Source: Roseiarcus sp963836695
Lineage (GTDB): Bacteria; Pseudomonadota; Alphaproteobacteria; Rhizobiales; Beijerinckiaceae
Length of the DNA: 64,000 nucleotides
Assembly (NCBI GenBank): GCA_963836695.1
Contig: CAWIKX010000013.1
Span: forward strand, 144,658-208,657
Direction: 5' to 3'
In this document: piece after piece, positions 1 to 9,018 of the stretch
How the letters are laid out: each line of letters opens with the position of its first letter
Position numbering within the stretch: the first letter of the stretch is position 1
Program-made: the position numbers and the translations under genes
The notes under the pieces: generated by a model
Databases searched by the model: none
What the model saw: the letters and a program-made list of their open reading frames with translations, nothing else
What the model was told of the DNA's origin: nothing

Positions 1-1
1 G

Positions 2-2008
2 ATGACCGCGATGACGAGCGCAAACAAGAGCGCAGAGCCCCCTCGAGCGGTCAAGCTCTGCGGGACCGAAGAGATCGACTCGCCCAGCAGAAAGCTTATC
101 GCCGGCCCGCTCACAGCAGAGCTGGAAAATGGCCAATTGCGTTATGTCGCGTTCAACGGCGTCGAGGCGCTTCGCGGCATAGCCTTTCTGGTTCGCGATC
201 AGAACTGGGGGACGTACACACCGCGGATCGGTACTCTGTCAGTTACGGAAGGGGCCGGAAATTTCACCGTCGAGTACAAAGCGTTATGCGCCGACGACAA
301 TCAGCGGCTTGAATACGAAGCCCGCATCAGCGGGTCGAGCGATGGTGTCCTTGTCTTCAACGCCGTTGCGACGCCGCAGACCGATTTCGTGACCAATCGT
401 GCTGGCTTCGTGGTCCTGCATCCGGCGAGGCTCGCCGGACAAAAGCTCAAGGTCACGCATGTCGACGGTCGTGAGGAGGAGACCCGCTTCCCAGAACGCA
501 TTAGTCCATCGCAGCCGGTTTTCGACATCCGCGCGCTCTCGCATGAGGCGTCGCTCGGACTGTGGGCGACTTGCCGGATGGAAGGCGACGCGTTTGAGAT
601 GGAAGACCAGCGCAACTGGACCGATGCGTCATACAAGACCTATGTGCGGCCTCTCGCGTTGCCGTGGGGGTACACGCTGGCGAAGGGGAGCCGGCACGAG
701 CAGTCCGTGCGCTTGTCGCTCACAGGCGGCGGCGGTGGCGCCATAGGAGCAAGGGTGAGCGGCTCTGTCACGATTGCATTAGGTCAAGACCTTCCGCTTC
801 GCATGCCGGAGCTCGGTGTTGCGCTGCCCAATAATGAGATCGAAGCGGCGGCCGCGGCCATTGGCCCCCTGCGTGCGCTGAAGCCACGCTTCCTGGTCTG
901 TCATGCCGATATGCGGGCGAGCCGGAATGTCGCTGAGTTCGAGAAGATCCGGCAGTTAAGCGAAACCGTCGGCGCGAAGATCGTCCTTGAGATTGTCGTT
1001 CCGGACCAAGCCGACGCGGTAGCGTCTCTTGAATCTATCTCAGCGGCCGCAAAGCGCGCGGACTTAAAGCTCGATTCGATTGTCGTCTCCAGCGCCTCCG
1101 ATCTCAAATCCTGGCAGCCGGGCGCCGAGCGGCCTGAGAAGCCAATGGTCGAGGAGATCGCGAAGGCCGCGCGCGCCGCGTTTCCAGGCGTCGCACTAGG
1201 CGGCGGCATGCTTTCCACCTTCACCGAGCTCAACCGCAAGCGGCCGAACGCGGCGCTGTTCGATTTCGTCACCCACACCACCTGTTCGATCGTCCACGCG
1301 GCGGACGATCGGTCGGTGATGGAGACGCTTGAAACCCTTCCGGCGATCATTGAATCAACCAGAGCCATGATCGGCGAGAAGGCCTATCGCATCGGCCCGA
1401 GCGCCATCGCGGCCCGCATGAATCCCTACGGCAAAGGCGTGCTGGACAATCCTACCAACGGGCGTATTTGCCTCACAAACAATGATCCGCGGCAGCGCGG
1501 CCTGTTCAACGCACCCTGGACGCTCGGCTATGTCGCTGCCTGCGCCTATGGGGGACTCGAAGCCGTGACGGTGGGGGCGACGACCGGTCCGCTTGGATTC
1601 ATTCACCGCCGTCTATCCGACCATCCGCAGCCCAATTTCGATTCGCTCCACGGCCATGCCGTCTATCCCGCGTTCCATGTGCTGGCGGGCCTGACACGTG
1701 GCGGCGGCCATCATCTTATCGAGACCAAATCGTCCGAATCGCGTAAGGCGGCCGCGCTCGCCTGGCGGGAGGATGGGCGCATTGTGCTTTGGCTTGCAAA
1801 TCTCACGGCGGAGCCCCAGACGATTCGCATCGGCGGCGTCGAGGGCGCGCGCCTGCAAGCGAGCGTCCTGGACGCCTCCGGGTTCGAACGAGCGATCGTC
1901 TCACTGGATGCGATGCAGAAGCTGACACATCCGCTTGAGAAAGCGGAGCTCAACCTCGACGCTTATTCAGCTGCACGTGTCGAGGTCGACCACAATCAAG
2001 CACCATGA
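2..2008 (+). CDS. D-apionate lactonase-like protein (ApnL family)
   Basis: Large cytoplasmic protein of 668 residues without signal peptide or membrane segment. The N-terminal region (GTEEI near residue 21, then LENGQLRYV and a conserved DQNWGTY stretch near residue 68) and overall length resemble the ApnL family, which opens D-apionolactone to D-apionate in D-apiose breakdown. This is recognition from memory, not an alignment. A barrel-like central part and a C-terminal beta-rich part (roughly residues 580-668) are plausible. The ATG lies at the window edge, so the true start could be upstream. Its stop overlaps an ATG at 2005, and a hydroxyacid-cycle aldolase and dehydrogenase follow in one operon, which fits acid-sugar catabolism. 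A role on another lactone or a glycoside is possible. Confidence 0.6.
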   Translation: MTAMTSANKSAEPPRAVKLCGTEEIDSPSRKLIAGPLTAELENGQLRYVAFNGVEALRGIAFLVRDQNWGTYTPRIGTLSVTEGAGNFTVEYKALCADDNQRLEYEARISGSSDGVLVFNAVATPQTDFVTNRAGFVVLHPARLAGQKLKVTHVDGREEETRFPERISPSQPVFDIRALSHEASLGLWATCRMEGDAFEMEDQRNWTDASYKTYVRPLALPWGYTLAKGSRHEQSVRLSLTGGGGGAIGARVSGSVTIALGQDLPLRMPELGVALPNNEIEAAAAAIGPLRALKPRFLVCHADMRASRNVAEFEKIRQLSETVGAKIVLEIVVPDQADAVASLESISAAAKRADLKLDSIVVSSASDLKSWQPGAERPEKPMVEEIAKAARAAFPGVALGGGMLSTFTELNRKRPNAALFDFVTHTTCSIVHAADDRSVMETLETLPAIIESTRAMIGEKAYRIGPSAIAARMNPYGKGVLDNPTNGRICLTNNDPRQRGLFNAPWTLGYVAACAYGGLEAVTVGATTGPLGFIHRRLSDHPQPNFDSLHGHAVYPAFHVLAGLTRGGGHHLIETKSSESRKAAALAWREDGRIVLWLANLTAEPQTIRIGGVEGARLQASVLDASGFERAIVSLDAMQKLTHPLEKAELNLDAYSAARVEVDHNQAP

Positions 2009-2031
2009 GAAGCGTTGAAAGGGAGAATGGC

Positions 2032-2844
2032 ATGACTGCGCAAGGCCTAAAGGAGCTGGCCAAGACCAAGGCTCCGAAGTTGGGGCATTTTATCGTCGAG
2101 TTCGCCACGCCCGGAATCGGGCACATTCTGAAATCGGCCGGTTGCGACTTCGTGCTTTTCGATCTCGAGCATTCCGGATTCGGTTTCGAGACAGTGAAGA
2201 GCGTCATCCGCTACTTCGAGGCGGCCGATCTACCGGTGATCGTGCGCGTTCCGTCGAAGGAATACCATCATATCGCTCGCGCCATGGACATGGGGGCTGA
2301 GGGCCTAATGTTGCCTATGGTCGGCAACGTGAACGAAGTCCGTCACATCCTTAACTCTATGAAGTACACGCCGGATGGCGGACGGGGCGTCGCCTTGCAG
2401 GTCTCCCACGATCGCTATCGGCCCGGGCCTGTTGTGGATAAGTTTGTCGCAGCGAACCGGCGCAGCACATTCTTCTGCCAAATCGAGACCGCAGAGGGCG
2501 TCGAGAACGCAGAAGCCATCGCGGCGGCGCCTGGGGTCGATTGTTTGTGGGTGGGTCATTTCGATCTCTCGGTTTCGCTCGGCGTTCCGGGCGAGTTCGG
2601 CTCGAAAACATTCACCCAGGCAATCGCGCGGGTTTGCGAGGCCGCCCGCAAGCACGGAAAGTCTCTCGGCCGCCTAGTTCCGACGGTGCAGCAGGGTGTC
2701 GATCTTTTTGGTCAGGGATTCGACTTCATCTGCTATTCCGGCGACGTCTGGGTGCTGCACGACGCGCTTAAGGACGCGATCGACAAATTGCGCGAAGGTT
2801 GCGTCCCCGCGGAGAAGGCGAAGAAGGCGGGAAGCAAGCGATGA
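2032..2844 (+). CDS. HpcH/HpaI family aldolase (2-keto-3-deoxy acid aldolase type)
   Basis: Predicted class II, metal-dependent pyruvate aldolase of 270 residues that would cleave a 2-keto-3-deoxy sugar acid to pyruvate plus an aldehyde. Seen: FDLEHSGFGF near the N-terminus, VIVRVPS, MGAEGLMLPMV, QIETAEGVENAEAIA and WVGHFDLSVSLG, the usual order of substrate and metal-binding motifs for HpaI, GarL and related enzymes. An upstream in-frame ATG at 2005 overlaps the previous stop. I chose 2032 because AAAGGGAG lies at 2018-2025. The downstream dehydrogenase overlaps by an ATGA. The true substrate is unknown; garL/rhmA/hpaI-type activities cannot be separated here. Confidence 0.85.
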   Translation: MTAQGLKELAKTKAPKLGHFIVEFATPGIGHILKSAGCDFVLFDLEHSGFGFETVKSVIRYFEAADLPVIVRVPSKEYHHIARAMDMGAEGLMLPMVGNVNEVRHILNSMKYTPDGGRGVALQVSHDRYRPGPVVDKFVAANRRSTFFCQIETAEGVENAEAIAAAPGVDCLWVGHFDLSVSLGVPGEFGSKTFTQAIARVCEAARKHGKSLGRLVPTVQQGVDLFGQGFDFICYSGDVWVLHDALKDAIDKLREGCVPAEKAKKAGSKR

Positions 2845-3890
2845 GCGCCCCGTTTCGTGTGGCTCTGTCTGGCGATTTCCGCACGCCTGACGGAGCCCCC
2901 GTCTATCCCGACTTCGACCTCGAACCGCTGCGTCGCGCGCCGAATGTCGAGTTTGCTTATCTTGAGCCGCGCAATCCGTTGGAAGCCGGTCAGCTTGCGG
3001 ATTTCGATGCGCTGATTCTTCTCGCGCACCGCTTCACGAGAGAGAGCATCCACCCGAATGGGCGGCTCGCTGTCGTTGCCCGATTCGGCGTCGGGTACGA
3101 CACCGTCGATGTGGACGCCTGCACGCGGGCAGGCATTGCGCTCGCCATCACTCCGGATGGCGTGCGCAGGCCGGTCGCGGTTTCGATCATCACCTTCATT
3201 CTGGCTCTCAGCGGCAAGCTCATGGTGAAGGATCGGCTGACTCGTGAAGCTGCGGCCGGTTTTGCCAAACGAGGCGACTATATGGGTGTCGGTCTCGTCG
3301 GACGCACCCTCGGATCGATCGGAATTGGAAATATCGGGGCCGAGCTCTTCAAGTTGATCCAGCCCTTCAACATGAAGTTGATTGCGCACGATCCTTATAC
3401 CAACTCGAAGCTCGCCGCCGAGCTTGGCGTGGAGCTCGTTGGCCTTGAGGATGTATTCCGCCATTCGGATTTTGTCAGCGTAAGTTGTCCGCTGACCTCG
3501 GAAACCCGCCACCTCGTCAACGCCGAGCGTCTCGCCTTGATGAAGCCGACGGCCTATCTCATAAATACGTCCCGAGGACCGATCGTCGATCAGCAGGCGT
3601 TGACCAACGCGCTTGAGCAGCGCCGGATCGCGGGCGCCGGGCTCGACGTGCTCGAAAAGGAACCGCCGGACTCCGACGACCCCATTCTCAAGCTCGACAA
3701 CGTGATCCTCGCGCCGCACGCCCTTTGCTGGACGGACCAGTGCTTCGCCGGTAACGGGGCTGCGGACGTTCGCGCGGTTCTTGACGTCCAGCACGGCCGC
3801 GAGCCGCGCGTGGTCGTCAACCGCGATGTGCTCGAAACGGCGACTTGGAAGAACCGCTTACTCGAGTTCCGGAAGCGCTTTGGGACGTAG
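2841..3890 (+). CDS. D-isomer-specific 2-hydroxyacid dehydrogenase (NAD-dependent)
   Basis: Cytoplasmic NAD(P)-dependent oxidoreductase of 349 residues in the D-3-phosphoglycerate/glyoxylate reductase superfamily. Seen: Rossmann nucleotide-binding motif GSIGIGNIGAE near residue 158, catalytic Arg in NTSRGPIVD, catalytic Glu in LEKEPP and catalytic His in APHALCW. The start at 2841 overlaps the aldolase stop by ATGA, indicating translational coupling. An earlier in-frame ATG at 2799 would lie inside the aldolase gene and is less likely. With its neighbours it probably oxidises or reduces a sugar acid intermediate. SerA itself is unlikely because there is no ACT domain and the context is catabolic. 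Confidence 0.85.
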   Translation: MSAPFRVALSGDFRTPDGAPVYPDFDLEPLRRAPNVEFAYLEPRNPLEAGQLADFDALILLAHRFTRESIHPNGRLAVVARFGVGYDTVDVDACTRAGIALAITPDGVRRPVAVSIITFILALSGKLMVKDRLTREAAAGFAKRGDYMGVGLVGRTLGSIGIGNIGAELFKLIQPFNMKLIAHDPYTNSKLAAELGVELVGLEDVFRHSDFVSVSCPLTSETRHLVNAERLALMKPTAYLINTSRGPIVDQQALTNALEQRRIAGAGLDVLEKEPPDSDDPILKLDNVILAPHALCWTDQCFAGNGAADVRAVLDVQHGREPRVVVNRDVLETATWKNRLLEFRKRFGT

Positions 3891-3911
3891 ACTAAGAGCT
3901 CCGATCACCCC

Positions 3912-5213
3912 TCACGCCCCCGTCACGCGCCAGATCACATTGCCGACGTCATCGGCGACCAGGAGCGAGCCGTCCGGCCCCAACGCCACGCCGACCGGCC
4001 GTCCGAATGACGATCGCTCGTCGGGCGCGAGGAAGTCGGTCAGAATGTCTCGCGACGGCCCTGACGGGCGCCCGTTCGCAAACGGCACGAAGATGACTTT
4101 GTAGCCGCTCAGCGTGCTCCGGTTCCAGGAGCCGTGTTGTCCGATCACCATGCCCTCGGCAAACCCCGGAAGGACGCCGGCTGGCAGCCAGCAGAGCCCG
4201 AGCGATGCTGTGTGACCGCCGAGAGCATAGTCCGGCTGGATTGCGCTCGCGACCAGCGCCGCATCTTGGGGGACGCGGTCGTCGACCGTCTTGCCCCAGT
4301 AGCAATAGGGCCAGCCGTAGAAACCCCCGTCGCGAACGGACGTAAGGTAATCCGGAGGCGTTTCGTCGCCCAGGCCGTCGCGCTCGTTGACCACCGTCCA
4401 CAGCGCGCCAGTCTGAGGCTCCCAGGCGAGGCCGACGGGATTGCGCAGTCCGGACGCGAAGATGCGGCTTTTGCCGCTCGCCAGATCGAGTTCATGGATG
4501 GCGGCTCGGCCTTGTTCGACGCCCATGCCCTTGTCGGCGATGTTGGTCAGCGAACCGACCCCGATGTAGAGCTTCGTCTTGTCCGGAGACAAAAGCAGGC
4601 TGCGCGTCCAATGGCCGCCGCCATTGTGCGTGGTTAGCTTGCGGCCTTGTCCTGTGATGCTGTTCGCGCCCGCCGTATAGGGAAACGCCACCACGCCATC
4701 GGTATTGCCGACGTAAAAAGTATCGCCGACCAGCGCCATCCCGAATGGCTGGTTTTGCCGTTCGAGGAACGCGTTCTTAATCTCTGCGACGCCATCGCCG
4801 TCGGCATCCCGCAACAATGTGATCCGGTTCGGGCTCTCTCCCATGGCGGCCGCCCGCTTCAGCGTGCTGATCATGGCGTAGTCGAAGAGGGAGTTTACAG
4901 GTTCCGGCGTCAAAAGCGCCTCGGCTGCGAGCACATCGCCGTTCGGCAGGACGCATATCCATCGAGGATGCTTGAGATCGGTCGCGAAGGCGTTGACCTT
5001 GAGGCCGGGAGCGACCGTGGGCGTCTTCCCCTGAGGCCAGCCCCTCGCGGTTGGCATCTTGAGCGTCGGAATGCTGCCCTGCGCCTTAGCGGCAGGAATG
5101 GCTGGATCGGCGCCGAAGGCTTGCGTCACCTTCCGGCCATCCTGCCCTCGCAAGACGATCGCCGCCGCGCCGATCCCTTCGACCACACGCGAGAACATAT
5201 CCAAAAACGCCAT
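3912..5213 (-). CDS. sorbosone dehydrogenase-like PQQ-type beta-propeller protein
   Basis: Protein of 433 residues of the glucose/sorbosone dehydrogenase (GSDH, YliI-like) beta-propeller family, whose members often oxidise aldoses with PQQ. Seen: LKHPRWICVLPNGDVLAAE, TLLRDADGDG, GGGHWTRSLLLSPD, FASGLRNPVGLAWEP and YGWPYCYWG, characteristic of L-sorbosone dehydrogenases. A clear signal peptide is not visible (the start MAFLDMFSRVV is only weakly hydrophobic), so the location is uncertain. It is the last gene of the minus-strand otnI-otnK-otnC run, 74 bases after otnC, and converges on the hydroxyacid dehydrogenase gene. A role in oxidising an aldose to its lactone would suit the ApnL-like lactonase across the divide, but that is inference. 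Confidence 0.8.
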   Translation of the reverse strand: MAFLDMFSRVVEGIGAAAIVLRGQDGRKVTQAFGADPAIPAAKAQGSIPTLKMPTARGWPQGKTPTVAPGLKVNAFATDLKHPRWICVLPNGDVLAAEALLTPEPVNSLFDYAMISTLKRAAAMGESPNRITLLRDADGDGVAEIKNAFLERQNQPFGMALVGDTFYVGNTDGVVAFPYTAGANSITGQGRKLTTHNGGGHWTRSLLLSPDKTKLYIGVGSLTNIADKGMGVEQGRAAIHELDLASGKSRIFASGLRNPVGLAWEPQTGALWTVVNERDGLGDETPPDYLTSVRDGGFYGWPYCYWGKTVDDRVPQDAALVASAIQPDYALGGHTASLGLCWLPAGVLPGFAEGMVIGQHGSWNRSTLSGYKVIFVPFANGRPSGPSRDILTDFLAPDERSSFGRPVGVALGPDGSLLVADDVGNVIWRVTGA

Positions 5214-5287
5214 CGTTATTGTCCTTCGAATATCACGCGCATTCTAGTACAGGCTGATGACGTTTGCGCGCGGAAATCGAAGGTTGG

Positions 5288-5929
5288 TCAGCGCAGGTTG
5301 TGGCGCGCGCGCAGGTCACTCGCTTGGGCCGGGGTCAACGGCCGGATTGCCTGGCCGCGCAGCAGCAGGAAGAGCTTCGCCGTCTCCTCGAGCTCCTCGG
5401 TGGCATATTGCGCGTTCTCGAGCGACGTTCCCGCGACGACGGGCCCATGATTGGCGAGCAGCACGGCATGATGCTCGCCGGCCAACGCGCCGACCGCCTT
5501 GGCCAGGCTTTCGTCGCCGGGCGGAAAATAGGGCGCGAGCGGCAGCCGCCCAACGCGCATGACGAAGTAGGCCGTGAGCGGCGGCAGCGCATCTCGCGGA
5601 TCTACGTCGGCAAGCAGGCTGACAGCGACCGAATGGGTCGAATGCAAATGCACGACGGCGCGCGCATCGGCGCGCTCCTTGTACATGCAGAAGTGCAGGA
5701 ACGCTTCCTTGGTCGGCTTGCCGCCCGAGAGCAGACGACCCTCGTTGTCGAACTTGGTCAGGTTCGCCGGGTCCAGCTTGCCGAGCGAAGCGTTGGTCGG
5801 TGTCATCAGCCAGCCGCCTTGGGGTAAGCGAACGCTGATGTTCCCCGTGGAGCCGAAGGTCAGGCCGCGAGAGAAGAGCGAGAGTCCGACCTCGCAGATC
5901 TCATCGCGCACCTTCGTCTCATCGCCCAT
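5288..5929 (-). CDS. otnC: 3-oxo-tetronate 4-phosphate decarboxylase (class II aldolase family)
   Basis: Zinc-dependent class II aldolase/adducin protein of 213 residues. OtnC removes CO2 from 3-oxo-tetronate 4-phosphate, giving dihydroxyacetone phosphate. Seen: GSTGNISVRLP substrate loop near residue 27, MTPTNASLGKL, the Zn-binding pair in HLHSTHSVA and a third histidine in LANHGPVVAG, plus KEAFLH. Length is normal for OtnC. It follows the four-carbon-acid-sugar kinase by 11 bases and otnI stands upstream, the classical I-K-C module, which separates it from L-fuculose-phosphate aldolase. The substrate could equally be a related branched acid (apionate-derived), given the apnL-like gene nearby. 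Confidence 0.8.
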   Translation of the reverse strand: MGDETKVRDEICEVGLSLFSRGLTFGSTGNISVRLPQGGWLMTPTNASLGKLDPANLTKFDNEGRLLSGGKPTKEAFLHFCMYKERADARAVVHLHSTHSVAVSLLADVDPRDALPPLTAYFVMRVGRLPLAPYFPPGDESLAKAVGALAGEHHAVLLANHGPVVAGTSLENAQYATEELEETAKLFLLLRGQAIRPLTPAQASDLRARHNLR

Positions 5930-5940
5930 GCTCGCGTCCT

Positions 5941-7210
5941 CTATCGGGTCATGGACAAAGCGCGGGTGAAGAAATCCCGTCCGCCGAAATTGCCGGACTT
6001 GAGCGCCATTTGCAATTCGCCGCCCTTTCGCCCGACCGTGCGCATGAGCGGCACCCCGGGCGCGATTTCCGGCCCGAGCCGGAAGGCCGAAACGCCGAGC
6101 CGATCGACCGCGGCGCCCGAGGTTTCGCCGCCTGCGACGACAAGCCGCCGCACGCCTGAGGCCACCAGTCCGGACGCGATCTCGGCGAGGGCATGTTCGA
6201 TGGCACGGCCCGCTTTGCCTCGTCCGTAGCGCGATTGGAGCGCGGCTACTTGCTCCGGCTCCTCGCTTGACGCGATTACGACCGGGCCTGACCCGATGCG
6301 ATCCTTTGCCCAGTTCAGCGCCCGATCGGTTTCGCCTGAGTCCTTGATCAGGGCTTCAGAAGAAAGGCGCAGCACGGGAATATCGTTCTCAACCGCCGCG
6401 ATTTGTTCAAGCGTCGCACGTGAGCAGGACCCGGCCAGGATCGCGGCCCTTCCGCCTACGGCTTCGAGGGTCGCAGCGTGGGTGGTCCTGCCGTGACCGC
6501 GCGCGAGAGCCCGTGCAAGCCCGAGTCCGAGGCCCGAAGCGCCGACGGAGAACGCGCTCTCGGCCGCGGCGTCACCGAGCGCCTCGAGGTCACGCTCGAA
6601 TACGGCGTCGACAATCGCCGTTCCATAGCCCTGCGCGGTGAGTTCAGAGCGCGCGCGGGAGACTGCTTCGCTTCCCTGTACGACTGTCATGAGGTCGATG
6701 AGGCCAACGGAACCCTTCGATTGTCGTTGCAACACCCGCACCAGATTGGAATCGTGCATCGGATTGAGCGGATGATCCTTGAGAGGGCTCTCACTCAAAG
6801 GCGTCGAGCCAACGAACAGGTGACCGAGATAGACGGTTCGCCCGGTCTCCGGAAAGGCCGGGGTCACCAAAGCGCAGCCACCGCTAGCCTTGGCGCCCAG
6901 AGCGTCCGCCACAGGACCGATGTTGCCGGCGTCGGTCGAGTTCGAACGTGGAGCAGACTTTGTACATCACGTGCCGCGCGCCGCGCGCAGACAGCCAATC
7001 ATAGGCGGCCGTGGCCGCCTCGACTGCCTGCCGAGCTTCGATCGACCGGATTTTAAGTGCGACGACAATCGCTTCGGCGTCATCGATCTTCAAGCCCGGC
7101 GCGGGCACGCCAATGGTTTGAATGGTCGAGAGGCCATTGCCGTTGAGCGTATTCGCGAGATCGGAGGCGCCCGTGTAGTCGTCGGCGACAGCGCCCAACA
7201 AGAGCGGCAT
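5941..7210 (-). CDS. otnK: four-carbon acid sugar kinase, OtnK/DUF1537 type (frameshifted)
   Basis: Kinase of the DUF1537 family that phosphorylates 3-oxo-tetronate (OtnK) or, in relatives, 3-oxo-isoapionate (OiaK). The N-terminal substrate domain (GAVADDYTGASDLA at residue 6) runs in one frame to YKVCSTF, and the nucleotide-binding domain (GNIGP, ADALGAKASGG, then VVAGGETSGA and LRLGPEIAPG-like motifs) continues in another. The break is at about 6941-6942, where removing one base from GAGTTCGA (plus strand) restores an uninterrupted reading frame of about 422 residues, the family length. It sits between otnI (2 bases upstream) and otnC. A sequence error is more likely than a dead gene because both halves are otherwise intact. 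Confidence 0.8.
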
Positions 7211-7211
7211 G

Positions 7212-7988
7212 TCAGACCCTCCGGTAGGGCTTGAACCAGGCGAGCCCCTCGAGTGTGCCGGCGCGCGGGTTATATTCGCAGCCGATATAGCCGTCGTATT
7301 GAAGCCGGTCGAACTCGGCGAACAGGTACGGATAGTTCAGCTCCTCGCCGTCCGGTTCGTGTCGCAACGGGACGGAGGCGACCTGGATGTGGCCGACGAT
7401 AGGTTGCAGGGCGCGGAAAGACATCGTCACGTCGCCGTGCAGGATCTGCCGATGATAGACATCGAACTGAAGCTTCACATTCGGCTGCCCAAGCGCATCG
7501 ATGAGCGCGCTCGTGTAAGCGAAATCGTTTAGGAAGTAGGTCGGCATGTTGCGCGTGTTGATAGGCTCGAGAAGCAGATCGACGCCGCGCTCGGCGAGGA
7601 TCGGGGCCGCATAAGCGATGGCGCGCTTGTAGCTCGCCTCAGCCTCGCCGTCCTTGCGTGAGGCGTTCCCCGCCATCACATGCACGCGCTTGATCTTGGT
7701 CGCCGCGACATAATCGAGCGCGCGCGCGAGGCCGGACTTGAATTCATCGAACCGCGCGGGAAGGGCCGCCAGTCCGCGCTCGCCTTCATCCCAACGACCG
7801 GGCGGCAGATTGAACAAAGCCGGGGTCAGCCGATTGCGATCAAGCCGCTCGGCGATCGCCTCGGGGGGATGGTCGTAAGGAAACAGAAACTCGACCGACG
7901 CGAAGCCCGCTTCCGCGGCCGCGTCGAAACGGTCGAGGAACGCGTGCTCGGTGAACATCATCGACAGGTTTGCGGCGAACTTGGGCAC
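7212..7988 (-). CDS. otnI: 2-oxo-tetronate isomerase / hydroxypyruvate isomerase family protein
   Basis: TIM-barrel isomerase of 258 residues in the Hyi/OtnI family, which interconverts 2-oxo- and 3-oxo-tetronate before phosphorylation by OtnK. Seen: the family start MPKFAANLSMMF, VEFLFPYDHP, HVMAGNASR, LLLEPINTRNMPTYFL with its metal-binding glutamate, LQFDVYHRQI and HIQVASVPLRHEPD, and ECEY-like GCEYNPR near the C-terminus. These are the acid and histidine ligands of AP-endonuclease-2 barrels. It starts 20 bases after the rbs-like permease stop and is probably cotranscribed. In apiose pathways a related barrel (OiaC) decarboxylates 3-oxo-isoapionate, so a different reaction on a branched substrate is possible. 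Confidence 0.82.
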   Translation of the reverse strand: MPKFAANLSMMFTEHAFLDRFDAAAEAGFASVEFLFPYDHPPEAIAERLDRNRLTPALFNLPPGRWDEGERGLAALPARFDEFKSGLARALDYVAATKIKRVHVMAGNASRKDGEAEASYKRAIAYAAPILAERGVDLLLEPINTRNMPTYFLNDFAYTSALIDALGQPNVKLQFDVYHRQILHGDVTMSFRALQPIVGHIQVASVPLRHEPDGEELNYPYLFAEFDRLQYDGYIGCEYNPRAGTLEGLAWFKPYRRV

Positions 7989-8007
7989 TTTTTTCGCTCC
8001 GGTAAGG

Positions 8008-9018
8008 CTAGCGTCTCGTTCGTGGGCTCAGGAGCCGCTCCGCGAGAACGGCCGCAATGATGATGCCGCCGATGGCGGAGCCTTGCCAGAACGGCGAGAC
8101 GCCGAGCAGATTGAGGCCGTTGCGGATCATCACCATGATAAACACGCCGATCAGCGTGCCGATGATCGTGCCTCGGCCGCCATAGAGGCTCGCGCCGCCG
8201 ATGACCACCGCGGCGATGGCGTCGAGCTCGAGCCCGGTGCCGGCGAGCGGATCAATGGAGAGGATCTGGGCCGACATGAGCGTCGCCGCGATCGCCGAGA
8301 GCGCGCCCGAGACCACGTAAGGCAGTACGCTGTAGAACAGCACGCTGAGACCCGCGGTGCGCGCCGCCTCGCGGTTCGAGCCAACCGCGTAAATCGTGCG
8401 TCCGCCCTTGGTGTAAGTGAGGTAGGCCCAGGCGAGCGCGTAGAGCACGAGTAGGGTGAGAACGTTGGTCTGGATTCCGAAAACCTCAGTGTAGACGAGA
8501 TCGTTCAGCTGCGGCGGAATGTCGCTGATCGACGTTTGCCCTGAGAATATGTAGGCAAGGCTCCTTCCGATCGCCATGACGCCAAGCGTGATGACGAAGG
8601 CGGCCAGGTCAAAATAGGCGATCAACAAGCCTGAGAAGAGCCCGATGCCGGCGCCGGCGAGCGTCGCGAACCCGATTGCGACGGGAATTGAAAAGTGATG
8701 CAGCGCGAGGCCGAGGATGACCCCGGTCAGGCCAACGACGGAGCCCACGGAAAGATCAATGCCGCCAACCAGAATGACGAAGGTCATGCCAATCGCCACG
8801 ATGCCGGTGACGACTGATTGATCGAGCAGATTGAGAAGATTGTTCGTTTTAAGGAAGTACGGCGAGAGCAACGATAAGGCGACCGCGATGATGATCGCCA
8901 GCGCCAGCATCCGCAGTTCGAGCGGCGCCGAACGAACGCTAAAACTTCGCGCTTGGTGTCGTTCGGAGGTGGAGTTGGGCGTGACCGCGCCGATCGGCTT
9001 CGAGGTTTCCTGGGTCAT
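8008..9018 (-). CDS. ribose-type sugar ABC transporter permease (RbsC family)
   Basis: Inner-membrane permease of 336 residues (BPD_transp_2 family) with many hydrophobic helices. It carries the RbsC signature VILVGGIDLSVGSVVG and the later GRTIYAVGSNREAARTAGL and AAVVIGGASLYGGRGT motifs that contact the ATPase. Its ATG overlaps the stop of the upstream ATPase gene by ATGA. Together with that ATPase and the binding protein at 10950-11933 it forms a complete carbohydrate-uptake type 2 importer. The adjoining otnI-K-C genes suggest a tetronate, apionate-like or related sugar acid as cargo, though this is inferred only from context. Confidence 0.9.
   Translation of the reverse strand: MTQETSKPIGAVTPNSTSERHQARSFSVRSAPLELRMLALAIIIAVALSLLSPYFLKTNNLLNLLDQSVVTGIVAIGMTFVILVGGIDLSVGSVVGLTGVILGLALHHFSIPVAIGFATLAGAGIGLFSGLLIAYFDLAAFVITLGVMAIGRSLAYIFSGQTSISDIPPQLNDLVYTEVFGIQTNVLTLLVLYALAWAYLTYTKGGRTIYAVGSNREAARTAGLSVLFYSVLPYVVSGALSAIAATLMSAQILSIDPLAGTGLELDAIAAVVIGGASLYGGRGTIIGTLIGVFIMVMIRNGLNLLGVSPFWQGSAIGGIIIAAVLAERLLSPRTRR

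Noticed and set aside
5941..7210. Two separate kinase-like genes
   Set aside because: The halves are consecutive parts of one DUF1537 protein, separated by a single-base insertion.
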